From positions 1-64,000 of the forward strand of contig JAJFKE010000031.1 in NCBI GenBank assembly GCA_021773355.1: a stretch of 64,000 bases of DNA, read 5' to 3'. Shown here one piece after another: positions 46,501 through 54,195 of this stretch. This stretch comes from Gammaproteobacteria bacterium (GTDB lineage Bacteria > Pseudomonadota > Gammaproteobacteria > Pseudomonadales > Pseudohongiellaceae). Every line of letters starts with the position of its first letter. Position 1 is the stretch's first letter. The translations under genes were made by a program, and so were the position numbers. The notes below the pieces were generated by a model. That model was not told where the DNA came from and searched no databases. It saw only the letters and a program-made list of their open reading frames with translations.

Positions 46501-48723
46501 TTCAGGAACCCCATCCACGGTCACATAGTTAGTTCGAATAACTTCGTGCCTCATTACTATCGCCTGTATGGCTTCTTCAAACAGTGCTTTCTTCAACTCC
46601 CCTTTCAGTTCAAAAATGCCAGGAATGTTATATTCTGCGCCGCCTTCATACAATTTATCAATAAACCACATACGTTGTTGTGCATACGACAAGCTTAATT
46701 TTCTTCGATCTTCTCTAAACCGGATCGGTGGTAATATCTGATCGTCTTCAAAGGTAGCCAATGCTTTTGAAAAGTCTGCAATTGTTGGATACTCGAACAG
46801 AAATCTAACTGGCATTTCAATTTGGAATTCATCCCGAATACGGCTTGTTATTACCGTAGCAGACAGAGAATTTCCCCCTAACGCAAAAAAATTGTCTTCT
46901 ATGCCCAAATGGGAAACATTTAGTACTTCCCTCCAAATAAGAACCAATTTTTGTTCGAGTAGCGTTCGTGGTTCAGATGTTGGTAGATCAACGTCAATTG
47001 CAACTGATTCAAACTCTCTTTTCACATATTTGTCTTTACACAAGATACGTTGTATTTTACCACTTGAGGTTTTCGGTATTGATGCCGGGCGCACGAAAAT
47101 CACATCGTGCACACCGATCTCAAATGATTCTGCAATAATTGCCGTTACTCTCAGATAGAGAAACTTTGCATCTGCCTTCTTTAAATATTCCCGATGGATT
47201 TCTTGCACGACAACCAACTTTTCGTCGCCATCGACTTCGACCGAAAACGCAGCACCAGGACAACCAACCAAGGCTCGGTGAGACCCTTGGATCGTGTCTT
47301 CTATGTCCGTTGGATAAAAATTCTGACCATGAATTACTATGAGCTCTTTCAATCGACCTGTAATATAAAGCTCGGAATTCCAAACAAAGCCCAAATCTCC
47401 TGTTCTGAGGTAAGAATTGTTTTCACTGTTAGCAATCTTTCTCAGTCCACATCTAAACGTTTCCTCCTTAGCTATGACGGTATTCCAATAACCTGGTGAT
47501 ACACTTGGACCTGCTATCCAGATTTCACCAACAAATCCCTCCTCGAGCTCCGTGAATTTTTCTGGATTCACGATTTTCAGATGATGACCACTTTGTACTC
47601 TCCCATTGCCAACTAGCTCAGTTTCTGCGTCGAGGTCGCAAGTAACGTGCACCGCGCCTGACGACGAGTTGTGAAAATCAAACTTATTGATCACTGGAAT
47701 ACTGTCGCAGTTACCGCCTGCAATAAACACAGTTGATTCCGCCATACCATAGGAGGGATAGAATGCCGATTTATTGAATCCAGACGCCTTAAATTTATCC
47801 GCAAAGGTCCTTAGAGTGCTTGCACGCACGATCTCTCCAGCGTTGAATGCTATTCGCCAACTGCCTAAATCCATTTGCTCTATACGTTCTGAAACAACTC
47901 GCCGACTACAGTGATCGTACGCAAAATTAGGAGCACCACATATTGTTCCCCGAAATTTCGAAATAGCGTCTAGCCATAGTTCAGGGCTTTGAATAAACCG
48001 TGTTGGCGGGATAAGAATCGATGTAGCTCCTAGATAAACGGGCAGCAATACAGTATTAATCAGACCCAGGTCATGAAATAGCGGTAGCCAATTCACAAAA
48101 ATATCGTTCTCGTTACAACCAGTTGCTTCACACAACGCTTTGAGGTTGGCAATGATATTTCTATGAAAGACCATGACCCCTTTAGGACTCCCAGTAGAGC
48201 CTGAGGTATACTGAAGAAAGGCTGGTTCGTTATCTGTTATTTCAGCAGACTCCAAACAATCCAAATTATCAGACAAAGAGTCAACCAGAAGCAGCTGTGG
48301 AGATTGGGAAGCTGGTAGAGTTGAGATGAACTTCTCAACTTTTTCTACCGATTGAAGATTGCTAAAAATGTGATTGGCTTCAGTATTTTCGAGAATTTTA
48401 TCGATGCGATTTCCGCGCTGCTTTGAGAGAGGAGGAAATAGGGGCACGGCCACCACACCAGCATAAAGGCATGCGTAGAAAGCTCTTACATAGTCCAAGC
48501 CGGGAGGAAGGCAAATTATTGCTCGATCTCCGTGGTTTACTTTTTGTCGAATTAGGCTTGCTAGAATTTTTACTTGTGCAAGCAATTCATAATACGTAAG
48601 ACTTTCTTCTTCAACTGGGGAATCGTTTTTGTCACCTACTATAGAAAATGCCTTAGCTGTGGGCTTATTGCTGGCCAGAAAGACTAATCTGGCAATAATG
48701 TCGTTTTCAGTAAACAAGCTCAT
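37501..48723 (-). CDS. NRPS 1: FAAL-ACP-C-A-PCP-Cy-A(Ox)-PCP-E* loading and thiazole-forming synthetase
   Basis: About 3740 residues. Order (counted from an alternative TTG five codons upstream): fatty acyl-AMP ligase 1-585 ('QYTSGSTGSPKGVMV'), ACP (Ser624, LGGNS), C (HHIVSDG 813-819), A 1150-1690, PCP (Ser1716). Next come heterocyclization Cy with the diagnostic D-A-L-I-F-D-A-T-S at 1909-1917, A 2240-3180 with an embedded McbC/SagB-like FMN oxidase at about 2715-3120 ('YYPSAGTLYP'), PCP (Ser3227, LGGDS), and an epimerization-type domain 3290-3740. Pocket codes are D-F-W-S-I-G-M-V-H-K (Thr) and D-L-Y-N-L-S-L-I-W-K (Cys). Product of this protein: acyl-Thr-thiazole. The E-type domain has HYLLMDS for HHxxxDG, losing the catalytic His. 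I use the ATG at 48723. Confidence 0.96.
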   Translation of the reverse strand: MSLFTENDIIARLVFLASNKPTAKAFSIVGDKNDSPVEEESLTYYELLAQVKILASLIRQKVNHGDRAIICLPPGLDYVRAFYACLYAGVVAVPLFPPLSKQRGNRIDKILENTEANHIFSNLQSVEKVEKFISTLPASQSPQLLLVDSLSDNLDCLESAEITDNEPAFLQYTSGSTGSPKGVMVFHRNIIANLKALCEATGCNENDIFVNWLPLFHDLGLINTVLLPVYLGATSILIPPTRFIQSPELWLDAISKFRGTICGAPNFAYDHCSRRVVSERIEQMDLGSWRIAFNAGEIVRASTLRTFADKFKASGFNKSAFYPSYGMAESTVFIAGGNCDSIPVINKFDFHNSSSGAVHVTCDLDAETELVGNGRVQSGHHLKIVNPEKFTELEEGFVGEIWIAGPSVSPGYWNTVIAKEETFRCGLRKIANSENNSYLRTGDLGFVWNSELYITGRLKELIVIHGQNFYPTDIEDTIQGSHRALVGCPGAAFSVEVDGDEKLVVVQEIHREYLKKADAKFLYLRVTAIIAESFEIGVHDVIFVRPASIPKTSSGKIQRILCKDKYVKREFESVAIDVDLPTSEPRTLLEQKLVLIWREVLNVSHLGIEDNFFALGGNSLSATVITSRIRDEFQIEMPVRFLFEYPTIADFSKALATFEDDQILPPIRFREDRRKLSLSYAQQRMWFIDKLYEGGAEYNIPGIFELKGELKKALFEEAIQAIVMRHEVIRTNYVTVDGVPEIKIRNDANVPFEYEDISHLSPKIQTLELEKLATRYIETPFDLAQDLLVRVRVIKFSDEFHTVLFYMHHIVSDGWSLGIFVREFSRFYDDLCNDKLASIESLKIQYADYSSWQREWLAGSILDVQLGYWARKLANIPQTHDLPLLKPRSFQRNFAGCSLSRSIDKNTRKRIRDFCQVHDVTPFMFLQTAFSLLLSRYSAEDDIVVGSATAGRTHSDVEPLIGLFANTLVIRTIMKSGLSFLKLLQQNKKTILDAYRHQHVPFEMLVEELQPERSLSHHPIFQIMFSLRNIDIQSEISTGGLILEPKIGESITSRFDIELHISDTDKELSFFWLYNPELFAEEFIEQLAQSYQLLLLDILDFPETDILEFDLVKTLNQLETTVNYSEDAEFNGVSIQSRFENISLIAPSNVAASYQGEEITYQSLNEQANQLARYLVDLGVMENCIVGICVERSLDMIVGMLAILKAGGAYLPLDPEYPQARLKFIVQDSDIGIILTQKNLLEELVFLSDRKTVLVDFYIRKVILKRYAKENLDASKPDISQELLAYVIYTSGSTGRPKGVLVDHSSVLSLFNSCQRDFSFSHDDVWAFCHSYAFDFSVWEIWGALLHGARVAIVPDVTRKDANLLYEFILQEQISILSQTPSSFYKLLDCFDDNINEGKLAYVIFGGDILEYSRLATWYDLEIKNPPKLVNMYGITETTVHVTHKLISSADISSESRSVGVALGNATTSICNEKTKIQPLGVKGELLVAGLGVARGYLNQPELTRDRFIPNTILDNGSVLYRSGDLARQCFDGSIEHLGRMDHQVKIRGYRIELAEITSQLLRICTIREAIVHTYENGEEGKHLVVYVVPTKSLVQEGEDSQSDQIGGGMSSILQQKKYQLIAQFKKKLAETLPTYMIPEFYVFLDYLPLTENGKIDYDSLPPPDENDLQKEVYIPPENEVEKALCVLWQEILQIERIGVQDNFFNLGGHSLLAVELSNLIKKSFGQSLPLKQLFETPTIAGVAEYLSNQERSDEIELPAIVCEANARYQPFPLTGVQQAYLLGRLDDFELGNIGTLSYTEINIHKLDVVRLTQAWNQLIKRHDMLRTVFDIQEVTQRTLETVPEYIVEEIDLSNESSANCDTRLLEIRNEMFNQVFSVERWPLFDIRVSKLTESEFRLHCCQDALIFDATSARILLDELFLLYTDSKVSLPTIDIFFRDYVYAEELIKTNQLYEEARSYWLNRLCDLPAAPELPYVKRSFEIATPKFKSYQFVLGKEQWLELQGKSRSIGVTPTVFIASLFSQVLGQWSKKPNFTLNLTLFNRLPLHEQVHLLVGDFTSLTLLEIQVSHRNSLADSARSVQRQLWSDLEHRYFGGTEVLRALNAQSESQHNAGMPVVFTSTLGVELDQMAKADPYTENSDLNSQSGSEFVISQTSQVWLDHIVGESEGCLTTSWMVLEELFPEGMVDEMFGVYRELLTTVSTREFLLDSSYYDFSKPRKTDNKNTYGDIRDTSQSASKALIQENVLLHELFHFQVEARGKEVAMIAGGLTFTYEEVCQLAITLAAQVGEFKVKPNELVAIVMEKGWEQVVSVLSVLYAGAAYLPIDVNLPEDRIRLLLDEGDVRVALTQTKHKENLSQIGGAELVCVDYKSLLANVSDQLDWKECQPKQMSNDLAYVIFTSGSTGSPKGVMVDHAGVVNTIKDINRKFEITHKDRVLALSSLSFDLSVYDIFGTLAAGGALIIPDAELEKDVAHWAQLIEENHVTIWNSVPALAQLYIDHIEDLNDSDKRSLRLFLLSGDWIAINLAEQIKVSHPISSVISLGGATEASIWSIFYPITSTNNSWKSIPYGKPLCNQSVTVLTEDLLIRPIWAEGELYIGGLGLSHGYWKDTNKTNENFIIHPDTGERLYKTGDMGRYMEDGIIEFLGREDSQVKVQGHRIELGEIEYHLSQHKNIRESVVSVFDNINGKYLVGYVVPEIENDLTEQRYAGEFKHEEITLIHDPVERSIFKLEERGLKRIDANQNSIVVLPKVETETPLTVTKTLAIEDNFEPLGGTLAAESIGGWLSCLRQVTVDADNHALSKRYYPSAGTLYPIQVFLHFNENIADGVSSGFYYYDPKSHQLIALDNTYLEKHSDKLQNQMTSDFSLFMVVEKAAIIPFYGQLSERFGLLEVGHISHLLKAGSSLHNLMVDELEINDAWCLPKCLGLGETCEIVKGISVRCIKVSTLTETITLTNLYRQSFREYLQEAVSIEVIESMLKCQERHGFTIYAQTKMPDSSIAVSKFYRYCWHAQAFEIVGDSYCPFNDLHSKANDEIYKKASLILYFVTEVDGVHARSSAISAGELGQALMHVSPEHELGLCPLGDTNIQVLGEFLQLNKKASLLYTLAGGKITLEQTKRWPVDETGHLNDFDDALRNHLSSKLPSYMVPATFIALDRLPLNANGKVDRSALPAPGSKNIQKEEYTHPRNEIERKLCELWSQVLKIDSVGIYDSLFSLGGDSVTSIQIVSRAGKEGLSFKVKDLFESQCIAELSSKVEVTTKKVVSQEAIAGELPLHSELQELLNRESTGFKYGYDYQLLEAPKELEFGHMQLIIKMLLDRHDALRIRFESNNGKWKGVHVDIDNIVVDDMINYLDLSELTEVQQQEALLATQLEAQKNLGTTNSPIFSATYLDCGEERKKLLLASHYLLMDSVSWKILVTDIGTVWHQIFSNEDLLLPPKTDSFQAWNLALRSYAKSASIGTAKKFWQSHLTSISSPERGINGIDRTTGSRGNYLVEIDEAQTQSFLNECNDAYKTQVIELLIVVVLTASRDWSDKLADSIIIEDQARKISFCELDISQTIGSFVSRYPLVTRPSISHALSDLSETIKTLKKLYRETASQGMAFEAFKALEEDVEFTAKWKKEAARPILIRYLDSYDEHKDSDFAFIRESVSRETILRRSVFQSAPMAITAQVVDGRMIVEFSYEHCLFDYSQIEKYSELIKQSLSEVILHCHAVSLRKIRESVNIEGGASSGEIEILI

Positions 48724-49780
48724 TACCAGGAAATTCAACCTCTCAATTCAGATGAGTAAACAGCAACCGAACTACGTGGTCTAACACATAATTGGAAAAG
48801 TTAACTAGGCCATTATCGAATCTTTTTACATAAGTACCAATTTGCTTATTTCTTGCTACAGTCGTTGAATATCATGTTCAAGAATATTTTTCCTTGAAGC
48901 ATTTCAAATCAGCCACTTCAAAGTAACTTGATTAACTGCTTTCGCTCTAAATAGAATTAGATGGCTAATTCGAGCTGACGACATTTATGGCACAGTCAGA
49001 GGAGTTCCAACAAGCATGATTTTAGAAAGAAAGGATCATTCATAGTAAGTCATACTGCCATATCAACAATGAGGATGAGTAAGCAAAACTACCTCAATAC
49101 ACAAACTAAAACTCCTCTTGTCAGATTTACTGAGCTGCTAGCTATAACAAACAGTATTTCAGTGCTATAGAATTCGTGGACTCTATATTGCTTCGAGTTT
49201 ATAAATATATCAACCGTTTTCTAAGTCAATTCCCAAATTTTGACGTATGTATCAATCTATATATTATGAAAAAACTTAGCCAAATTAATTTGGACTATCT
49301 CTGACAGTAATTTGCACAAAGAACACACTTTGGAAATAGGAAAAAGAGATATATTCTAAGCTATTGAAAATCAATAAATTCAATACACGAGACTGAAATA
49401 GATACTTGAGCAGAAACGGAACTATTGGCCAGTGACACACAAGGCTCTTGGTTCTCAAATTAGGGAAATTACCAAAATAAACAGATTAATAATTTGCAGG
49501 CCCAATGTTAAAACCGTTTTTGTGATGCAATCGCAATCAATTTCCGCAATTGTACCAAATGAGGAATATCTACCTTCAATACTGCCACCATTTTAACGTG
49601 GATATCACTTGGAGAACGCATCTATTTTTCAACAATAAAAGTGGAGAAGCGGATGATACGATGCAAATGTCTAACTATACGAAAAGGCTTTGAGGCTAAG
49701 TTTACGGGGCATTGTGACAAACATGCACCAGTGAAATATTGTTCAATTGGTAAGAGACCGCCCTTCGCCGGTGCAATTGG
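48724..49780. other. AT-rich gap upstream of the NRPS genes
   Basis: About 1 kb with no supported ORF. It must contain the promoter of the NRPS transcript, which reads leftwards from here, but I cannot assign boxes. A short stretch near 49741 resembles part of a tRNA D-arm and is not credible as a gene. Confidence 0.4.
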
Positions 49781-50291
49781 TTAAAGATTATTCTTACACA
49801 CTACTAGGTATATATTAACCGTCAAATCACCGTTTATTGGAAATTGTTCGCACCTAATATTCTCGCCGCTTTTCTTATAGTGAGCATGATGTTGCTGAAC
49901 GCTCTCTGTGTCCTTCTGAAAACAATATGCAATATCATTCTCGCAGTAGCGTGCTAACAATGCCAGCTTGTCCTTATCTGAGGTAATTCCATTTGACCCG
50001 AGTAGAGCTCGATAATGGCGGGCAACTACATCTTCAGGAGATGTGCAGTGAGTTATGATATCGTAATCAGCGAAACTGGCTCGACATCTGGAGATGGTAC
50101 CCCTTTAGTGTTGAGAGCGGCATCTTGTCTATAAAAACATTTGGTCTAATGACTGCATTCCAATTGTGCAATCCTTTTAGGTACATCATGGGCTCAAAGT
50201 CAAAAGTAACAGTGCCGACACCCATATAACACACATCCGGTTCCCTTCGACATGAAGGCACGAAGCCTACTGAAGAAAAGCAGTACGGGAA
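49781..50291 (-). pseudogene. frameshifted remnant of an unrecognised gene
   Basis: Two adjacent minus-strand frames look coding and join across a shift near 50090-50100. The upstream frame (to a stop at 50067-50069) contains 'DVCYMGVGTVTFDFEP' and 'NWNAVIRPNVFIDK'. The downstream frame continues with 'SFADYDIITHCTSPEDVVAR', 'RALLGSNGITSDKDK' and 'ARYCENDIAYCFQKDTES' to a stop at 49781-49783. Amino-acid composition is normal and unlike the surrounding junk, so it is a decayed gene. I do not recognise its family. The 5' end is lost behind a stop just upstream of the first frame. Confidence 0.5.
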
Positions 50292-50924
50292 TCAGTCATA
50301 GCATAATACCTGAGCATTTTAGAAGTATACTTTTCCCGATCTAAGTAATAGAGTCGCGGATTGCTACGGCAATAGTTGTGTAAGAAATTTCTGCAATTCT
50401 TCCACTACCGTAATTGGTGCCTACGAAGTTCAAAAATTAGTTACCAGCTCGATCCTACAATATTTGACCTCGAAGAATTGGTCGGCCTGTTTTTACAGTG
50501 TTTTCGCGATATCTTCAGCATCGTAACTCCCACTCGAGAAGCTTAAACGAGGTATTGCTGACCAACAGTATAATGACCATCTCCTCAGGCAATATTAACT
50601 TAAAATACACTACGCCGTATTTGCGAAATGTATCAAACTCTCCTCTGTTATGCCTCTCACTCCTACTTAGGCCTCCAAAGAAAAAATATATTGCTAGAAA
50701 ACTACCTCTAGCTTCTTAAAAATACTTCACCCGTATCTGAACTTATAAGTGCCAATTTCGCTCTACTGTAAATTCGATCAGATGATGTGATTGAATTATA
50801 TTCCCCTTCTTCTATCAAAAAGACAGAATTTTTAATTACAGAAAATCGGCCATAATCTACTTCCAACAAGCTAATTGTCGCTACTGAAGTCCCAAATAAA
50901 TTCAGTTTTTCTACTTCATATTTC
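50292..50924. other. intergenic region, no gene seen
   Basis: About 630 bases between the pseudogene and the GNAT gene. No ORF or RNA I can support. Confidence 0.35.
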
Positions 50925-51971
50925 CTAAATACAATCTACAAACATAGGTCCACTCGTATACTCCAAATGATCTAACATATTCTTTTCCCCTCTTACCGAT
51001 AGCATAAAAGTATCGCCGGATGGTGAAAAACCCAAATCTTTTAGTATATTTTCAGGAACAACGTTCTGATCGTAAAAGGTCGCCATATCACACCCCAATT
51101 CGATGGCAGTTTCCAAGGTATGGGATAAGGCTGTTGATAATTCACTCTCGCTGCATTCCTTGCTAAACACAGCTTGTATTTGTAGTAGTTTCAGTTCGCT
51201 GCCACCATAAATTGCTTCGCAGACATTGTAAGGTATTATACAAAATCTGGTGTGATTAAACTCATAATAATTAGTGGCAGCTTGTCGACAGCCTTTCCTC
51301 ATGTAAAGCTCCCTGAAACTCTGTTGGAAGCCTGTTGTATACTCATACGTATTTCCTACTAAATTGGAAAGCTTGTTTATCTCGATTCTAATTTGAACAG
51401 GAGCACTATTATCAAAAAGTTCAAATTCCAATATATCTTCCACAACCACTGCTTTCCCACCACAGATAACCATATCAACGTTAATATCATCAATTAGAAG
51501 CTTTCCCCATATAGGTATTGTCCCTAACTCTTTAAATACCCTATTCTGGTTTTGAATTTTTTTCGTTATGTTTTTTAATGTAGGAAGACCAGCATGGCCG
51601 TGATGGTACACATTCATTTGAGGTCTATAACCTCCTGACTGGCAGATTTCAGTTAATCGTTTCGAAACTTGAGATGCAATTCCCATACGACGGTGTGTAG
51701 GCGATACAGTTATCAGAGTTGTATAATATGAATCGTATAACTTGTGATTTAGGTAGACGGTTCTAACAAGACCCAGAGCAAATCCTACAACCTCCCCCGC
51801 AAGTTCTGCCAGAACCGAAACGTGCTTTCCAGAAGATATCCATCTTAAATAGGATTCATCGTATTTCGGGCGTAATTCGTTCTTGTAATCACTTGCCCAA
51901 GCCTGCTCAAGAAGTTCGGTAATCCTATCAATAGGGAGTTGATCGTATGATTTTAACGTCAGCTTATTCAA
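50925..51971 (-). CDS. two-domain GNAT acetyltransferase
   Basis: A 348-residue protein with an N-terminal GNAT domain (about 1-150): 'EVVGFALGLV' strands and the acetyl-CoA pyrophosphate-binding loop 'VSPTHRRMGIASQVSKRL'. A second, weaker GNAT-like half follows, with 'GFQQSFRELYMRKGCRQAATNYYEFN' spanning its start (two short segments) and 'GCDMATFYDQ...ILKDLGF' near the end. The start is TTG at 51971, supported by GGAG seven bases before it. Standing alone between decayed DNA beside the NRPS genes, it could acetylate the product for self-resistance or tailoring, or be unrelated. Confidence 0.7.
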   Translation of the reverse strand: MNKLTLKSYDQLPIDRITELLEQAWASDYKNELRPKYDESYLRWISSGKHVSVLAELAGEVVGFALGLVRTVYLNHKLYDSYYTTLITVSPTHRRMGIASQVSKRLTEICQSGGYRPQMNVYHHGHAGLPTLKNITKKIQNQNRVFKELGTIPIWGKLLIDDINVDMVICGGKAVVVEDILEFELFDNSAPVQIRIEINKLSNLVGNTYEYTTGFQQSFRELYMRKGCRQAATNYYEFNHTRFCIIPYNVCEAIYGGSELKLLQIQAVFSKECSESELSTALSHTLETAIELGCDMATFYDQNVVPENILKDLGFSPSGDTFMLSVRGEKNMLDHLEYTSGPMFVDCI

Positions 51972-52889
51972 CCTAATTCTCCACTAAAAGTCTTTGTTAC
52001 CAATTATTGAAGGATTACCTTCCTATAGCCCAGCTATCACAACCACACACGGTTTGTATAACACACCTGACTGCTTTTAAGGAATGCTAATTATTTCTAC
52101 CGAGGCTGAAAACATAATCACTCGGTTGGAAACAAACACTTGCGATATAAATTCCTATCAGTCACCTGATGATACATCTATTGGAGTAGCAACAACCACA
52201 GACAATTTCAATCCTCAATTCAATTCTGCTCAATCAAGTTGGATTTATCTGACCAATTCAACTGTTGTCCTCTACTAGGAATTGATACCTGCCGAAGAAG
52301 CAGAGTTCATTGTGGATCGTCTTGCTACCTAACAGTACTGGGAAAAATACTCCAGAGAATTGTGTAGACATATTTTGTCTTATAGCCTCACTGCTTTTCA
52401 ATTTTCCAATTGGTTCTATACAGCTATCCAAATCATTGCGGATTCAAACCTTAACAGGCGATAATTTGATACCATTTGCTTGAAGTTGCTACCTTTCTTC
52501 TCTCTGCGCGAATTTATAAAGACAGAATAAGGAAATCACCCGTTATTTCTCTACCTAGCCTTTTCTGGAACGAAACTTGACCCGTTGGCTGTCTTACTAA
52601 ATCTATGAGCTGTCTCTTATTTCTTTCTAGAATGTCTGGAACATTTACTAACTGGGTTTGAATTGCTTTTAAAAAATTGCGTGCCTACTGCGTCCTAAAA
52701 ATTCCTCGTGCATCTCGACGCCGCTTTTGAGCTTCTCCTAATTACCGGAGTGCCCCCGTTCCTACTCACTAAAAACAATACCGAGTTTTTGGCGCGCAGC
52801 GTCGTACGCTATAAACATGTTGTCGAATAACTATTTCACTGAGTTCACATATGCATTACTTGCGCCCATCAAAGGAGACTAAACATCGA
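51972..52889. other. gap with a decayed plus-strand fragment
   Basis: No intact gene. On the plus strand around 52284-52395 a frame reading 'PAEEAEFIVDRLAT', stop, 'QYWEKYSRELCRHILSY' looks like a remnant with an in-frame stop. The rest is AT-rich and stop-dense. Confidence 0.3.
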
Positions 52890-53574
52890 TTACAGGCAAG
52901 CTGATAGCGTTTGTAATCGTCGTGTGCGACCAACCTGGATTTTTCCCGGGTAGTTCTGCTGCTTCTCAGCAGCGAGTTGTTCAGCCATGCTTAATAAGTC
53001 AGATATATGACTAGTTTCGTGGATGTCCAATAATTCGTTTGATAATTCGTTTGTGCAGCTAGAATTCAATTGAAAGAACTGTTTCAATCTTAATCTATAT
53101 TTATCGGCGCCATTTCACGAAGTTCTCTAATATCTGCAGGGTCGATCTCTTTCTCATGTACCGGATGTACTATAATCACTCCAGAGTCGCCTTTAATAAC
53201 AGAAGTTATTTGTGATTCAACAATGGCGGTCGAATCGAGTTTTTATTCACTGGGATTTTGAATTGACCTTCCCGTCTCAGAACTTCTGGGGAATACACGC
53301 TTTCCTTCCCAAGCCTATGACAAGAAGGTTGTTGCTGTGAAATGTGCTGGCCCTTCTTAGCTTATGACTGTTTGGAGTAGTTGATCAGTTAGTACGGTAG
53401 CCGTCAACATAGGTTAGTTCCATGTTGCTTATACCCTGTAGCCGTCAGTAGCTACATCAGAAGTAAATAATGTAGTGAGATTCGCACTTCCGATTTAGAT
53501 GATGCTTGTAAGTCTATTATTGTCTTAAACAACTTATGGGAAGAGAATCTTCAAATTGCTCCTACATACCGGAG
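52890..53574 (-). other. short coding-like fragments of unknown origin
   Basis: Minus strand 52890-53087 encodes a possible 65-residue protein from a TTG ('LLDIHETSHISDLLSMAEQ'). Just upstream another frame (about 53093-53240) reads 'STAIVESQITSVIKGDSG' and 'IDPADIRELREMAPI' without a start codon. A third frame further up reads 'VYSPEVLRREGQFKIPV'. Together they look like pieces of one or two decayed genes downstream of csrA. I do not recognise them. Confidence 0.25.
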
Positions 53575-53607
53575 CCCAAACAAAAAGCCAGCTCACGCTG
53601 AACTCGG
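53575..53607 (-). terminator. possible rho-independent terminator of csrA
   Basis: On the minus strand, after the csrA stop, CAGC-GTGA-GCTG forms a short hairpin with weak extension, followed by GCTTTTTGTTTG. The position about 45 bp past csrA and the T-run support a terminator; the stem is short. Confidence 0.4.
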
Positions 53608-53646
53608 GAATTATCTAATTTATTCTTACAACTGATAAGACAGTAC

Positions 53647-53847
53647 TTATTCTGCATCTCCACCGGCGCTATCATCACCAAGTTTCTCTTTCTGAATGCG
53701 CTGATAAATTTCTTCTCGATGCACAGCAATATCTTTAGGAGCATTGACTCCGATCCTAACCTGATTGCCCTTTACTCCTAATACGGTAACCGTAACTTCA
53801 TCTCCGATCATCAATGTTTCGCCTATACGACGCGTCAGTATTAACAT
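53647..53847 (-). CDS. csrA: carbon storage regulator CsrA (RsmA)
   Basis: A 66-residue RNA-binding protein with the full CsrA pattern: '[16 protein letters not shown]', '[20 protein letters not shown]' and '[10 protein letters not shown]'. The N-terminal L-x-R-x-x-G and the 'VHREEI' Arg form the RNA-binding faces. It dimerises and blocks translation at GGA-containing leaders. AGGAGG lies five bases before the ATG. It follows lysC and alaS in the same direction, a conserved gammaproteobacterial order, so it marks the boundary of core genome. In related bacteria CsrA/RsmA controls secondary metabolism. Confidence 0.98.
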   Translation of the reverse strand: MLILTRRIGETLMIGDEVTVTVLGVKGNQVRIGVNAPKDIAVHREEIYQRIQKEKLGDDSAGGDAE

Positions 53848-54195
53848 TGCAATCCTCCTTTACTCATTCCTTTGTGCATTCCCTACTACTTTAACTTAAA
53901 AGCATTCCTCTTCGCGCTATCTGCTCTTTAATCACCATGTAATGAGAAAATCATCATCGCGCAGGCCCGTTAAATCTTATGCCTCTACCTAAAAGAGTAA
54001 CTTGGTATTTATAACAAGGCTTTGATCGAGGTCTCTTTTTACTAGTATTAGTCAGTTCCGGAAAGCTCGAAATCTTCTTTAAGCACTATTTCCCACTAAA
54101 TTAAAGAGTTTTGGCTGTTTCAACTACTAGTATCTGCCTTAATGGGGAACATGCCAACTACTTCAGCAGGATTTGTTCCTCAGCAGAAAAAGCGA
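53848..54195. other. csrA-lysC intergenic region
   Basis: About 350 bases, presumably carrying a csrA promoter separate from lysC. No ORF or RNA gene recognised. Confidence 0.4.

Noticed and set aside
49735..49800. Possible tRNA (GTTCAATTGGTAAGAG followed by a short stem)
   Set aside because: A D-arm-like string is present, but the next stem leaves an eight-base loop and no T-arm or acceptor pairing follows.
52084..52278. Plus-strand 64-codon ORF upstream of the GNAT gene
   Set aside because: Thr/Asn/Ser-rich composition, no ribosome site and no recognisable family; treated as decayed or non-coding.
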